From NCBI GenBank assembly GCA_045600125.1, contig JAZRXH010000081.1, positions 1 to 37,092 of the forward strand: a DNA stretch of 37,092 nucleotides. Direction: 5' to 3'. The notes under the pieces were generated by a model that ran no database searches, was not told the origin of the DNA, and was given only the letters and a program-made list of their open reading frames with translations. The DNA comes from SIG622 sp045600125 (GTDB lineage: Bacteria > Bacillota > Clostridia > Oscillospirales > CAG-382). Every line of letters begins with the position of its first letter. Position 1 is the stretch's first letter. The translations under genes and the position numbers were made by a program. This document shows, in pieces, positions 1 to 8,891 of the stretch.

Positions 1-234
1 CAGTTCAGCGCCATGTTCACCCGTCCCGAGCCCTTCGCCGACGATGCGGCGATCTCGGACTTTGCCAAGGACAGCGTTTACTTCATGAAGGCGATGAACA
101 TCATCAACGGTGTGGGCGGCAATATGTTCGCTCCGCAGCACGGTACCACCGCCGAGGAAGCGTCGGACTACGGTCTTGCCACCCGTGAGCAGGCGCTCAA
201 GATCGCCGTCGGCATGGTCAACAATCTGAAATAA
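1..234 (+). CDS. SLH domain protein, C-terminal end (partial)
   Basis: The reading frame is open from base 1 and ends in TAA at 232-234, so only the C-terminus of a longer protein is present. The residues contain FMKAMNIINGVGGNMFAP and, after a short linker, a TREQA-type helix. This is the usual shape of an S-layer homology (SLH) repeat: a helix, a G-rich turn with FxP, and a 'TR-x-qA' helix. SLH repeats anchor exported proteins to secondary cell wall polymer in Firmicutes, so this is probably a surface protein. The ATG at 13 is internal to the domain and is not the true start. A hairpin that can act as a terminator follows directly. Confidence 0.7.
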   Translation, partial: QFSAMFTRPEPFADDAAISDFAKDSVYFMKAMNIINGVGGNMFAPQHGTTAEEASDYGLATREQALKIAVGMVNNLK

Positions 235-259
235 GCGCAGAATCGCAGTAATAATACAG

Positions 260-294
260 AAATACGGTGCAGCCGGGGTCGGTCGCACCGTATT
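260..294 (+). terminator. Hairpin terminator after the SLH gene
   Basis: AAATACGGTGC at 260-270 pairs perfectly with GCACCGTATTT at 284-294 (11 bp stem, 13 nt loop). It is followed by a T-rich stretch (TGCTTTCTATT). It lies 25 bases after the SLH stop codon. Confidence 0.7.
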
Positions 295-317
295 TGCTTT
301 CTATTCGGTCATTCTTT

Positions 318-373
318 GCACAGCCGCTTTTGCACAGCCGCTTTTGCACAGCCGCTTTTGCACTGCCGCTTTT
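318..373. repeat. 14-bp tandem repeat, four copies, between convergent genes
   Basis: GCACAGCCGCTTTT occurs three times head to tail (318-331, 332-345, 346-359). A fourth copy at 360-373 has one change (GCACTGCCGCTTTT). The array lies between the SLH terminator and the 3' end of the minus-strand oxidoreductase gene. The unit length is not a multiple of three and no gene covers it. There is no dyad within the unit. Confidence 0.9.
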
Positions 374-395
374 GCAGCCTGTAAAAACACGAAGC

Positions 396-1493
396 TCAAA
401 GCCTTCCGTGGGGCAGCGTGGGATCCATGGGAGCTTCTCTTTCAAAATGAGAGGTCATGACATAGGGAAGCCCGGTCTTTGCGCTTTCGAGGATGCCGCA
501 CATGGCTTCAAGGACGTGGAAGGTCTGACGGAAGGTGGTTCTGCCGCTCCGTCCGGTTTCGATGGCGACTGCCATATCGTCGAGACCGAGAAGGCGGGAG
601 TTTTCGGCATAGTCGAATGCGAGAGGATATTCCTTTTCCTTGCCGGTCTCGCCGTCCTTGAAAATCACGGCGCCGCCGAAGCAGTTGGGGTCGGGAACGT
701 AAAGCGTGCCCTTTGTACCGTAGATTTCAATATTCGTCTGCCGGGTGCCGTACATATCAAAGGAGGTGATAATCGAAACGCTGATGCCGCTGTCAAGGCT
801 GAGCAGACCTTCGATGTGCGTCGGCGTTGTGACCTTGATGATCTCGCCGTTATGCGGCTGTGAGGTGATGAGCCGCTCGGGGTAGGAGATCCTTGCGGTG
901 CCGTAGACCTTCTTAATGCCGCCGAGAAGGTTGATCATGGCGGTGAGGTAATAGGGTCCCATGTCGAAAAGGGGACCGCCGCCTCTCTGGTAGAAGAAGT
1001 CGGGATCGGGATGCCACGTTTCCATGCCGTGTCCGCACATGGCGAATCTTCCGCCGACCGGCTCTCCGATAAGTCCCTCGTCAATGATTTTACGGCAGGT
1101 CTGTATTCCCGCACCGAGGAAGGTGTCCGGGGCTCCGCCGATGAAGAGACCTTTTTCCTTTGCGAGCGCCACAAGCTCTTTTCCTTCTTCAAGGTCGGCG
1201 GCAAGAGGCTTTTCCGAGTACACGTGCTTGCCCGCAAGAAGGGCGCCCTTCGACACCCCGTAGTGCTGGTAGGGTCTTGTCAGATTCAGCACGACGTCGA
1301 TCTCGGGATCGGCAAAGAGTTCCTCCATGGTGTCGTAGATTTTGGGCACTCCGTATTGCTTTACCGCATTCTCCGCACGCTCCCGGATAAGGTCGCACAC
1401 GGCGACGAGCTTTACGTCCCGAAAAACCTTCGCAAAGTTTTCAAGATAGATGCCGCTGATGTTGCCGACACCGACCATTCCCACATTCAGCAT
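396..1493 (-). CDS. Gfo/Idh/MocA family NAD(P)-dependent oxidoreductase
   Basis: The protein has 365 residues, the usual length for the family. The N-terminal Rossmann fold starts with VGMVGVGNISGIY (G-x-G-x-x-G type). It is followed by the VAVCD strand end and by YSEKPLAADLEEG, which holds the EKP lysine that contacts substrate and nicotinamide. The second half contains a typical GGGPLFDMGPYYL helix near residue 180. Relatives oxidise or epimerise sugars, inositols and aminosugars. The substrate cannot be assigned from sequence. The ATG at 1493 is preceded by GGAGGT at 1502-1507. The gene starts 27 bp after metH ends, so it is probably read through from the metF-metH transcript, although no methionine-related role is evident. 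Confidence 0.9.
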   Translation of the reverse strand: MLNVGMVGVGNISGIYLENFAKVFRDVKLVAVCDLIRERAENAVKQYGVPKIYDTMEELFADPEIDVVLNLTRPYQHYGVSKGALLAGKHVYSEKPLAADLEEGKELVALAKEKGLFIGGAPDTFLGAGIQTCRKIIDEGLIGEPVGGRFAMCGHGMETWHPDPDFFYQRGGGPLFDMGPYYLTAMINLLGGIKKVYGTARISYPERLITSQPHNGEIIKVTTPTHIEGLLSLDSGISVSIITSFDMYGTRQTNIEIYGTKGTLYVPDPNCFGGAVIFKDGETGKEKEYPLAFDYAENSRLLGLDDMAVAIETGRSGRTTFRQTFHVLEAMCGILESAKTGLPYVMTSHFEREAPMDPTLPHGRL

Positions 1494-1520
1494 GATGATG
1501 TACCTCCGATATTTATAAAT

Positions 1521-3944
1521 TTACTTTTTCAGTTCAGCGTAAATTTCTTCGGCATACCGCACCGTTTCCATGGCGTCCTTTGCGTACTTGTCCGCACCGA
1601 TGGCTTCGGCGTAATCCTTATTGAGAACGGCGCCGCCGACAACGATCTTACACGTCGGTGCTTTTTTGCGGAGAAGCCGGATGGTTTCCTCCATGGCTCC
1701 CACGGTGGTGGTCATGAGAGCCGAAAGCCCGCAGAGAGGCGAAGCGGTGCGAAGAACCTCATCGACGATCCTTTCCGGCTCCACGTCCCGCCCGAGGTCG
1801 TGAACGGCAAAGCCGTAGTTTTCAAGAAGGAGTCTGACAATGTTCTTGCCGATGTCGTGGATGTCCCCCTTTACCGTTGCGAGAACGAAGGGGCATTTTG
1901 CGCTTGCATCTCTTTTTGTCATGACGGACTTTATGACCTCGAACGCCGCTCCCGCCGCCTCGGCGCACATGAGAAGGGAGGGGAGATAGACGGTCTTTTC
2001 CTCAAAGCCCTTGCCCACCTTGTCAAGAGCGGGGATGATCTCCCCGTTCACAACGGAAAGGGGGTCTTTCGACAAAAGAAGCTCCCTTGTCTTTTCGGCG
2101 GCGACGTTTTTCAGACCCCTTATGACGGCATTTTCAAGTTCTGAGCCCGCTTCCTGCGCTGTCTTCGGCTTATTCGCAGCGGCAGGGGCTGCGGGAGCAG
2201 AGGGGATCTCTTCGGCAAGCGCTTCCATGGTGCGGATGTATTCGGCACAGCCGGTATCCTGACCGTTTATGGCAAGGTACGCCGCATAGACCTTCGTCAT
2301 ATCGGCGGAATAGGGATTTAAGATCGCCGCCGAAAGCCCTGCGGACAGCGCCATGGCAAAGAAGGTGCTGTTGACGGCGTCCCTTGCGGGAAGTCCGAAG
2401 GACACGTTGGATACGCCGAGCGAGGTGTGACAGCCGAGTTCGGTGCGGATGCTCTTCACTGCCTTCAGCGTTTCGATGCCGGCACGGTCGTCGGCGCTGA
2501 CAGTGAGGGCGAGGGGATCGAATACGATGTCTTTTTTCTTTATGCCGAACTTCTCGGCTTCCCGAAGGATCTTTTTTGCGATCGTCAGTCTTCCCTTTGC
2601 CGTTTCGGGAATGCCGTTCTCGTCCAGCGTCAGCGCAACGATCACGCCGCCGTATTTTTTGGCAAGAGGGAACACGGCGTCCATGCTTTCCTTTTTGCCG
2701 TTTACCGAGTTGATCATCGGCTTGCCGTTATAGAGGCGAAGCGCCGTTTCCATGGCACAAGGGTCTGCGGTGTCGATCTGCAGGGGGGTATCGAGGACAG
2801 CCTGCAGCTCGGTCACGGCGGATTTCAGCATCGAGATCTCGTCGATCTCGGGAAGTCCCACGTTCACGTCGAGAATGTCCGCTCCCTTTTCCTTCTGGGC
2901 GATGCCTTCCCGGAGGATATAACCGATGTCCCCGACCTTCAGCGCTTCCTTGAATTTCTTTTTGCCGGTGGGATTGATGCGCTCGCCGATCCTTACCGGG
3001 CGATCTCCGAAGGCGACGGCGTGGGTATAGGAGGACACGACGGTGGTGCTTTTTTCCGTGATCGGGTACGGCACGACGTCCTTGGTCGCTTCAACGACCG
3101 CTCTGATATAGTCGGGCGTGGTACCGCAGCAGCCGCCGACGGCTCGCACTCCCTTTTCGGCAAGCGCTCTTACTTCCTTCGAGAATTCGTCCGGCAGGCA
3201 GTCGAAGACGGTCCTTCCGTTTTCCACTCTCGGAAGCCCCGCATTGGGCTTGAACAGCACCGGAATCGAGGAGGCGGCAAGATATTCTTCGGCGACCCCG
3301 GAAAGAGCCTCGGGTCCGAAGGAGCAGTTGAGACCGATCGCGTCCGCTCCGAGTCCCTCGAGCATGGCGACCATGGCGGCGGGGGAGGCTCCGGTCATCA
3401 TCTTCCCGTCCTCGCCGTAGGCGTTGGAAACGAATACCGGAAGCTCGCAGGCTTCCTTTGCCGCAAGAAGCGCCGCCTTGGTTTCATAGCTGTCGTTCAT
3501 CGTTTCGATGAAAACAACGTCCGCTCCGCACTTTGCGGCGATTTTCATACCCTTTGCGAAGATCGCAACGGCGTCTTCAAAATCGAGGTCGCCGAAGGGG
3601 CGAAGGAGTCTGCCCAGGGGTCCTACGTCGTAGGAGACCCACTTTTCCTGCGTTCCCGTGCAAAGGTCTCTCGCTTTTTTGACGTTTTCGATGCCGGCGC
3701 TTATCAGCGCTTCAAGCGTTGCGTCGTCTCTGTATTTCAGCGCATTCACGCCGAAGGTGTTGGCGTTTACAAGGTTCGATCCCGCATCGAAATACGCCTT
3801 GTGGATGGCGGTGACCTTATCGGGATGCGTCAGATTCCAGTTTTCGGACGGCTCACCCGGACGAAGCCCCGCTTCCTGCAATAAGGTTCCGGTGCCGCCG
3901 TCAAGGTAGAGCAAATGGTTTTTCAGATATTCGGTGATTTTCAT
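1521..3944 (-). CDS. metH: Cobalamin-dependent methionine synthase without its activation domain
   Basis: The 807-residue protein transfers a methyl group from methyl-THF through cobalamin to homocysteine. The homocysteine domain (about 1-290) keeps the zinc cysteines in GLNCSFGPE (C207) and GGCCGTTP (C272, C273). The pterin domain (about 315-570) contains RIGERINPTG and DILDVNVGLPE. The cobalamin cap is at about 605-685, and the B12 Rossmann domain has GDIHDIGKNIV (D694, H696, G699) with H696 as the lower cobalt ligand. The reading frame extends upstream to 3977, but the ATG at 3944 has an ideal GGAGG 3-4 bases away at 3948-3953 and begins the family-like sequence MKITEYL. The AdoMet-binding reactivation domain of long MetH proteins is absent. 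It is encoded by the gene just upstream. Confidence 0.95.
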   Translation of the reverse strand: MKITEYLKNHLLYLDGGTGTLLQEAGLRPGEPSENWNLTHPDKVTAIHKAYFDAGSNLVNANTFGVNALKYRDDATLEALISAGIENVKKARDLCTGTQEKWVSYDVGPLGRLLRPFGDLDFEDAVAIFAKGMKIAAKCGADVVFIETMNDSYETKAALLAAKEACELPVFVSNAYGEDGKMMTGASPAAMVAMLEGLGADAIGLNCSFGPEALSGVAEEYLAASSIPVLFKPNAGLPRVENGRTVFDCLPDEFSKEVRALAEKGVRAVGGCCGTTPDYIRAVVEATKDVVPYPITEKSTTVVSSYTHAVAFGDRPVRIGERINPTGKKKFKEALKVGDIGYILREGIAQKEKGADILDVNVGLPEIDEISMLKSAVTELQAVLDTPLQIDTADPCAMETALRLYNGKPMINSVNGKKESMDAVFPLAKKYGGVIVALTLDENGIPETAKGRLTIAKKILREAEKFGIKKKDIVFDPLALTVSADDRAGIETLKAVKSIRTELGCHTSLGVSNVSFGLPARDAVNSTFFAMALSAGLSAAILNPYSADMTKVYAAYLAINGQDTGCAEYIRTMEALAEEIPSAPAAPAAANKPKTAQEAGSELENAVIRGLKNVAAEKTRELLLSKDPLSVVNGEIIPALDKVGKGFEEKTVYLPSLLMCAEAAGAAFEVIKSVMTKRDASAKCPFVLATVKGDIHDIGKNIVRLLLENYGFAVHDLGRDVEPERIVDEVLRTASPLCGLSALMTTTVGAMEETIRLLRKKAPTCKIVVGGAVLNKDYAEAIGADKYAKDAMETVRYAEEIYAELKK

Positions 3945-3989
3945 GTTTCCTCCGAGGATAGCCTGTATTTTCGTCAAATGTCAGCAAAG

Positions 3990-4604
3990 TCAGGATATTC
4001 CGATGATCGCCGTCACGGATTTCGTGGGGCTCATAAGACAGCTTTCGGTAAGGGTCAGACCGATGTTTTTCGGAAGGCTGAGAAGCTCGAAAATGTCTTT
4101 CTGTACCTCCAGCGGAAGATCTCCGTAGCCGGGACTGAAGCGGGTCTTGACGGTCTTGCCTTCTTTTTTCATGATTTCGGAAAGCTCGGCGGAGAACGCC
4201 TCCGCCACCGCTTCGATGCGCTCGGCTCCCACCGCCTGCAAAAGAAGCGCCTTTGCCGGGGACAGCCTTGCGTAGCGGTTCATGAGTCTGTCCGGCTCGA
4301 TGCCGATGGTGGCGCCGAACAGCACGGCGCTGTCACAGCCCCGAAGATGCCTTGCAAGGCTCCGGGAACGAAGCGTGGCAAAGCCGAGGTCGATATAGTC
4401 CCCGGTGAGCACAAGCTCAAACTCCCGAAAGCATACCCTGTAGGTCAGAAGAGGAAGGATCTCCGAGAGCACCTCCGAAAGAAGTCCGTCTGCTTCGGGT
4501 GTGGATTCGAGCGTCCCGGCATAGCGCAGGATCTCCCGCCTGTCGAGCGGCAGCTCATCGGCTTTGTAGCTTTTTACGGAATACAGTCTGTCCGTAGAGA
4601 TCAC
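3990..4604 (-). CDS. Methionine synthase activation-domain protein (separate reactivation subunit)
   Basis: The 204-residue protein corresponds to the C-terminal AdoMet-binding domain of long MetH. The key motif is RFSPGYGDLPLEVQ followed by LLSLPKNIGLTLTES and SPTKSV, matching the R-x-SPGY and IGV-LTES segments of the MetH activation domain. In the family this domain uses AdoMet to remethylate cobalamin that has been oxidised to Co(II). It lies between metF and metH, 53 bp after metF and 45 bp before metH, so the three are likely co-transcribed. The arrangement is known in Clostridia and amounts to a split MetH. Whether the two chains bind each other stably is inference. Confidence 0.88.
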   Translation of the reverse strand: MISTDRLYSVKSYKADELPLDRREILRYAGTLESTPEADGLLSEVLSEILPLLTYRVCFREFELVLTGDYIDLGFATLRSRSLARHLRGCDSAVLFGATIGIEPDRLMNRYARLSPAKALLLQAVGAERIEAVAEAFSAELSEIMKKEGKTVKTRFSPGYGDLPLEVQKDIFELLSLPKNIGLTLTESCLMSPTKSVTAIIGIS

Positions 4605-4657
4605 TTCCTTTTGTTTTATTTTTTTGTTATTGGCTCAAGCAAAACAAAGGGAAAGGT

Positions 4658-5536
4658 TTATTTCCCGAGAATGGATGAAAGATTATGCAGGATAGCCGAG
4701 GCGACTTCGGGTTTATTCATCGAGTATACGTGTACGTTGGTGATGCCGTTGGCAAAGAGGTCGATGATCTGATCGGTGGCGTAGGCGATGCCCGCCTGCT
4801 TCATGGCGTCGGGGTCGTTGCCGAATTTGTCCACAAGGCTCTTGAAGCGCTGCGGCATGAAGGAGCCGGAGAGCCTTATGGAGCGCTCCACCTGATTGGC
4901 TCTTGTGATGGGCATGATGCCGGGGATGATCGGCACCGTCACGCCCGCCTCCCGGAGCTTGTACATAAAATTATAGAAGAGGTTGTTGTCGAAGAACATC
5001 TGCGTGGTGAGGAAGGAGCATCCGGCGTCCACCTTTTCCCGAAGATGCCGGATGTCTTCCTTCTGGTCGGCGCTTTCGGGGTGCTTTTCGGGGTAGCAGG
5101 CGCCGCCGATGCAGAAATCCGCACCGCTTTCTTTGATATCCCGGATAAGATCCACCGCATGGCGATAATCCCACATGCTCCGGTCGCTTCCCTCCAGCTC
5201 CGGCGTAAGATCGCCCCGCAGAGCCATGACGTTCTCGATGCCGGCTTCCTGCATATCCCGGATGCGGGCACGGACGGTCTCTTTCGTGGAGGAAACGCAG
5301 GTGAGGTGGGCAAGGGTGGGCACGCCGAAATTGGCGTTGATGTTCTTGGCGATGTCGAGGGTATACTTACTCGTGCCGCCGCCTGCGCCGTAGGTCACGC
5401 TCATGAAAGAAGGGGAGAGCTTCGCAATTTCTTCGGTAGCGGTCTTCACCGAATCAAAGGCGGTGTCTGTTTTCGGCGGGAACACCTCGAAGGAAAGGGA
5501 GAGTTTATCTGTCTTGAATAATTCGGAAAGCTTCAT
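4658..5536 (-). CDS. metF: 5,10-methylenetetrahydrofolate reductase
   Basis: The 292-residue protein is typical of bacterial MetF, a TIM-barrel flavoprotein that reduces methylene-THF to methyl-THF. Recognisable segments are LSFEVFPPKTD near the N-terminus (with the catalytic Glu), SVTYGAGGG, HLTCVSSTKE, NVMALRGD, DFCIGGACYPEKHPES, FLTTQMFFDN and the late PIIPGIMPI. It provides the methyl donor used by the methionine synthase encoded two genes downstream. The ATG at 5536 has AGGAG about 8 bases upstream. A sigma-A promoter at 5578-5606 leaves a leader of only about 35 nt, too short for a SAM riboswitch or T-box. Confidence 0.95.
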   Translation of the reverse strand: MKLSELFKTDKLSLSFEVFPPKTDTAFDSVKTATEEIAKLSPSFMSVTYGAGGGTSKYTLDIAKNINANFGVPTLAHLTCVSSTKETVRARIRDMQEAGIENVMALRGDLTPELEGSDRSMWDYRHAVDLIRDIKESGADFCIGGACYPEKHPESADQKEDIRHLREKVDAGCSFLTTQMFFDNNLFYNFMYKLREAGVTVPIIPGIMPITRANQVERSIRLSGSFMPQRFKSLVDKFGNDPDAMKQAGIAYATDQIIDLFANGITNVHVYSMNKPEVASAILHNLSSILGK

Positions 5537-5577
5537 AAATCGTTCTCCTAAAGGTCTTGTATGATGTTTATTTTATA

Positions 5578-5606
5578 ATTATACCATAGTCAGCCGGAAA
5601 AATCAA
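5578..5606 (-). promoter_or_regulatory. Sigma-A promoter of the metF operon
   Basis: On the minus strand, TTGATT (5601-5606), a 17-nt spacer, then a perfect TATAAT (5578-5583). Transcription would start near 5571, about 35 nt before the metF ATG. Confidence 0.8.
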
Positions 5607-5751
5607 GTGCGAAATATGGAAAAATCATGCGGCAAAATCATGAGTAAAATCATGCGGCAAAGGAGGCTTGTTCTCAATACTTCACAAAGAAAGCGGCGGG
5701 GGCGCAAGGCGTTTCATTTGTTGATTTTTTGTAAAAACCGCTTTTCCCGTC

Positions 5752-5780
5752 TTGCCGCAGAGTGCCTTTTGTGGTATGAT
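5752..5780 (+). promoter_or_regulatory. Sigma-A promoter of the zinc-ribbon/TPM pair
   Basis: TTGCCG at 5752-5757, a 17-nt spacer, then TATGAT at 5775-5780. The first gene begins at 5834, leaving a leader of about 45 nt. Confidence 0.7.
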
Positions 5781-5833
5781 GGAAACGGAAAATTACTTTT
5801 ACAGTGCGGCTGATAAAGAAAGGGGTGACGCCG

Positions 5834-6937
5834 ATGGCAGGCGAGACCGTTTCCTATAAGTGTCCGAGGTGCGCCGGCGCTTTGACCTATACGACAAGCG
5901 GCAAGCTCCACTGCGACTTCTGCGGCTCGGATTATAACGTGGAAGATTTTCTCTCCGTAAGTGGTAGCGCCGGTTTTGAATGGATAAGCGGCAAGAATGG
6001 GGAAAAAGCGCCGTCCGAGGGCGATGCGGAGCTGAAAAGAGAGGACAACGGATTTTTTGAGAATTCCAGAATATACGTCTGCCGCTCCTGCGGCGCCAGA
6101 GTGGAGTGCGACGAGGTGACGGCGGCGACCCACTGTCCCTACTGCGACAACGAGGTCATTCTTTCCGACCGCGTTTCGGATCGGATGCGCCCCAACGCCA
6201 TCATCCCGTTTTCCTTTGACAATGCGGGACTTATAGAGCGTGTCATGGCGCATATGCGCTCGAAGAAGCTCCTTCCGAGGGACTTCTTCAAAAAGCAGAA
6301 AATGAGCGGTATCCAGGGCGTGTACGTGCCCTTCTGGCTTTACGATACCACCGTCAGCGGGTCTCTTGATTTCGAGGGCGTGCGGGTGCGCTCTTATTCC
6401 GACAGCGACTACGACTACACCGAGAGAAGCTACTACGGCGTCACCGTCGGCGGCGATATGCGCTTTGAAAGGATACCGGTGGACGCCAGCGTAAAGATGC
6501 GGAACGATCTGATGGACTCGGTCGCCCCCTTTGATTATGCGAAGATGGTGCCCTTCGATCCCGCCTATCTTTCGGGATACCTTGCCGACTGCTACGACGA
6601 CGCACCGGATTCGGCGTTGCCGAGAGCGGTACGGAGAAGCCGCAACAGCGCCGAGAGCATCCTTTCCGGGAAGGTCAAGGGGCATTACGATACGCTCACG
6701 CTGAAGGAAAGCGCCCTTCGCATTTCCGAGGCTTCGGTAAAGTACGTTCTGTTGCCGGTGTACCTTGTGAACTGCGAATATAAAGACAGGAAATACGCCT
6801 TTGCCGTCAACGGACAGACCGGGAAAATGGTGGGTGAGCTTCCCATCAGCAGGGCAAAGGTGACGGCGTACTTTTTCGGCATCGCCGGTGCCGTCTGCGC
6901 CGCTGTTACGACTGCCTTTTATTTTCTGTTTCGGTAA
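5834..6937 (+). CDS. Zinc-ribbon membrane protein
   Basis: The protein has 367 residues from the ATG at 5834, which has AGGGGTG about 7 bases upstream. The frame is open further 5' but lacks another good start. It begins with a CPRC...CDFC zinc ribbon (SYKCPRCAGAL and LHCDFCGSDY). A second four-cysteine ribbon is at about 75-105 (CRSCGARVEC, CPYCDNEV). A middle domain containing PFSFDNAG and VYVPFWLYDTTV follows. The protein ends in one hydrophobic helix (TAYFFGIAGAVCAAVTTAF) with FLFR at the C-terminus, so the zinc domains should face the cytoplasm. Proteins like this often sit beside TPM-domain genes, as here, where a TPM-like gene starts 13 bp downstream. The function is unknown. Confidence 0.8.
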   Translation: MAGETVSYKCPRCAGALTYTTSGKLHCDFCGSDYNVEDFLSVSGSAGFEWISGKNGEKAPSEGDAELKREDNGFFENSRIYVCRSCGARVECDEVTAATHCPYCDNEVILSDRVSDRMRPNAIIPFSFDNAGLIERVMAHMRSKKLLPRDFFKKQKMSGIQGVYVPFWLYDTTVSGSLDFEGVRVRSYSDSDYDYTERSYYGVTVGGDMRFERIPVDASVKMRNDLMDSVAPFDYAKMVPFDPAYLSGYLADCYDDAPDSALPRAVRRSRNSAESILSGKVKGHYDTLTLKESALRISEASVKYVLLPVYLVNCEYKDRKYAFAVNGQTGKMVGELPISRAKVTAYFFGIAGAVCAAVTTAFYFLFR

Positions 6938-6950
6938 GGGGGGCAAAAGG

Positions 6951-8891
6951 ATGATGAAAAGCTTTGTTTCCCTGCTTCTTGCTTCTCTTCTTCTTGCAGT
7001 CTCTTCGCTTTTCTGCCTTGCAGAGCCGTACCCGGAGGAAACGGTTACGGAGGGAGCGGAAAGCCTTCTTAACGCTGCAGAGCCGTACCCGGAGGAAACG
7101 GCTGGGGAGGGAGCGGAAAGCCTTCTTGACGCTTCGGTGCAGAATACGGAAAAGGCGGAAGCCGAAACGCCCTCTGCCTTCTTTGACGACTCCTTTTACC
7201 GCTTCAACGATTACGCGGGGGTCGTGACGCCGGAGGAAGAAAAGGAACTGAACGAAAAAGCCACTGCCGCCGCTGCGCTCCTTCGGACGGATTTCCCGAT
7301 CCTCGTCGCAGAGCTTTTGGAGGACGACGAGAGAGACGTTACGGCATACGCCGAGGATTATTACGGCTTCGGCGGCTTCGGCTTCGGCGAAGCAAGGGAC
7401 GGCATAATGCTTGCCGTCGACCTTACCTCGTCAGTCTTTGACGTTCTTGTTTTCGGAAATCTGTACGAGCTTGTCACGGATAAGCAGGTATCGGATCTCA
7501 GAAATATCTTCCTCGAAGCCTGCCATGATGAGGGAAAGCGATTTTATGACGCTTTCGACGTTTATCTTGACGCTGCGATCTCTCTTGCCGAAAGCGTCCG
7601 CAGCCGATACATCCCGGACGGCGGCATTGCGAGAGGAAGCGACCCCGGAAAGCCCTACTGGTATCCCGACGATATTGCCTCCTTTGTGAATTACACCGAG
7701 GAAAAGCCGATGCGGGTCGTGGACGATGCGGAAATCTTCACACCGGAGGAGGAAGCGATCCTCGAGGAAAAGGCAAAGCGGATCTCGGACACCTACGGCT
7801 TCGGCTTCGCCATGTTCACCGACCGTTCCACCTACGGTCTTTCCATGGAGGTGTATTCGGCGGACTTTCTGTACTTCAACGGCTACGGCATGGGGGATGA
7901 TTTCAGCTCGGCGGTCTTTTTCCTGAGCCTCGAAGAGGGCAACCGGGGCTGGCGCACCACCTCCACCAACCGCTGTGAGAGGATTTTTACATCGGACGTG
8001 ACCTACGAGATCGACGAGCTCGTAGACGCCGATATGCGCGCCGGGAACTATTTTACCGCATTCAATAACCAGATCGACTATGTGGAAGGTCTTCTTGCCG
8101 ACATCTGTCATCTTCCCGGCTGGTACCCCGAGGGCACCGATATTCTGAATCTTGACAGGACAGACAGAGATTTTTCCGGTGCGTCCGGAGCGCCTTCTTC
8201 GCATTTTGCCGACAACGCCGGGATGTTTTCGCAGGCGTATGAAGCGAAGTGCGAAGAGAAGCTGGGGTATCTTTGTGACACGTACGGCGCCGATATCGTC
8301 CTCTTCACGGATGCTTCGACCCACAGCGTCGGTCTTACCGATTATGCGTCGGATTTCTACTGCTATAACGGATACGGCGAGGTGGGGCTGTGTCTTCTTT
8401 TAGTCCCCGATTCCGGCGACTGTGCCCGGGCGATCTATAAGTCCGACGCATTCCGTTCGCAGTACGGCAGCGTATCTTTGGGCTATACGCTGGATGACCT
8501 TTCTTCGGATGACCCCGAAAAAGCCGTCGACCGCTTCCTCCGTGATACCGAGTTCCTTCTGAAGCACGGGAGGCTCCCCATGAGCATGGGAATGCGGGCG
8601 TTCTGCCTTGCCGCAGGTCTTGTACTCGGCTTTATCATCGCCAAAGACTCCGTTTCCCGCATGAAGAAGGGAATGACTCTGAATTGCGAGCTTTATGCGA
8701 CCGAGTATCTTGCCGGGGACAGCCTTGTCATCACCCGGAACGAGGAGACCTTCCTGCGTACCGACGTGTCGAAGAAGGCAAGACCCAGGGACACGGGCTC
8801 GTCAAGATCCGGCGGCGGAGGCGGTTCCTCCTACAGCCACGGCTCCTCCTCCGGAGGCGGAAGCTATTCCAGCGGCGGAAGGAATTTCTGA
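6951..8891 (+). CDS. Secreted/membrane protein with three TPM-like domains
   Basis: The 646-residue product starts at the ATG at 6951, after a GGGGG stretch; upstream codons lie inside the previous gene. It has a signal peptide (MMKSF, a leucine-rich core, then FCLAEP). Next comes a 19-residue duplicated acidic segment and three related domains at about 60-220, 245-395 and 415-545. Each opens with a 'D-x-A-x-x-(F/V)-(T/S)-x-x-x-E' helix and contains 'YSADFLYFNGYG'-like or 'YAEDYYGFGGFG'-like motifs, as in the TPM (TLP18.3/Psb32/MOLO-1) family. A transmembrane helix (FCLAAGLVLGFIIA) lies near 560-580. The tail is rich in Gly and Ser and ends SSGGRNF, as in many bacterial TPM proteins. Triplication of the domain is unusual. 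The role is unknown. Confidence 0.8.
   Translation: MMKSFVSLLLASLLLAVSSLFCLAEPYPEETVTEGAESLLNAAEPYPEETAGEGAESLLDASVQNTEKAEAETPSAFFDDSFYRFNDYAGVVTPEEEKELNEKATAAAALLRTDFPILVAELLEDDERDVTAYAEDYYGFGGFGFGEARDGIMLAVDLTSSVFDVLVFGNLYELVTDKQVSDLRNIFLEACHDEGKRFYDAFDVYLDAAISLAESVRSRYIPDGGIARGSDPGKPYWYPDDIASFVNYTEEKPMRVVDDAEIFTPEEEAILEEKAKRISDTYGFGFAMFTDRSTYGLSMEVYSADFLYFNGYGMGDDFSSAVFFLSLEEGNRGWRTTSTNRCERIFTSDVTYEIDELVDADMRAGNYFTAFNNQIDYVEGLLADICHLPGWYPEGTDILNLDRTDRDFSGASGAPSSHFADNAGMFSQAYEAKCEEKLGYLCDTYGADIVLFTDASTHSVGLTDYASDFYCYNGYGEVGLCLLLVPDSGDCARAIYKSDAFRSQYGSVSLGYTLDDLSSDDPEKAVDRFLRDTEFLLKHGRLPMSMGMRAFCLAAGLVLGFIIAKDSVSRMKKGMTLNCELYATEYLAGDSLVITRNEETFLRTDVSKKARPRDTGSSRSGGGGGSSYSHGSSSGGGSYSSGGRNF
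7020..7133 (+). repeat. 57-bp in-frame tandem duplication in the TPM-like gene
   Basis: Units 7020-7076 and 7077-7133 differ at only a few bases. Each encodes 19 residues beginning AEPYPEET and ending in ESLL plus N/D and A. The duplication lies directly after the signal peptide cleavage region. Confidence 0.9.

Noticed and set aside
318..373. CRISPR array
   Set aside because: The copies are 14 bp long and head to tail without spacers. No cas gene is present.
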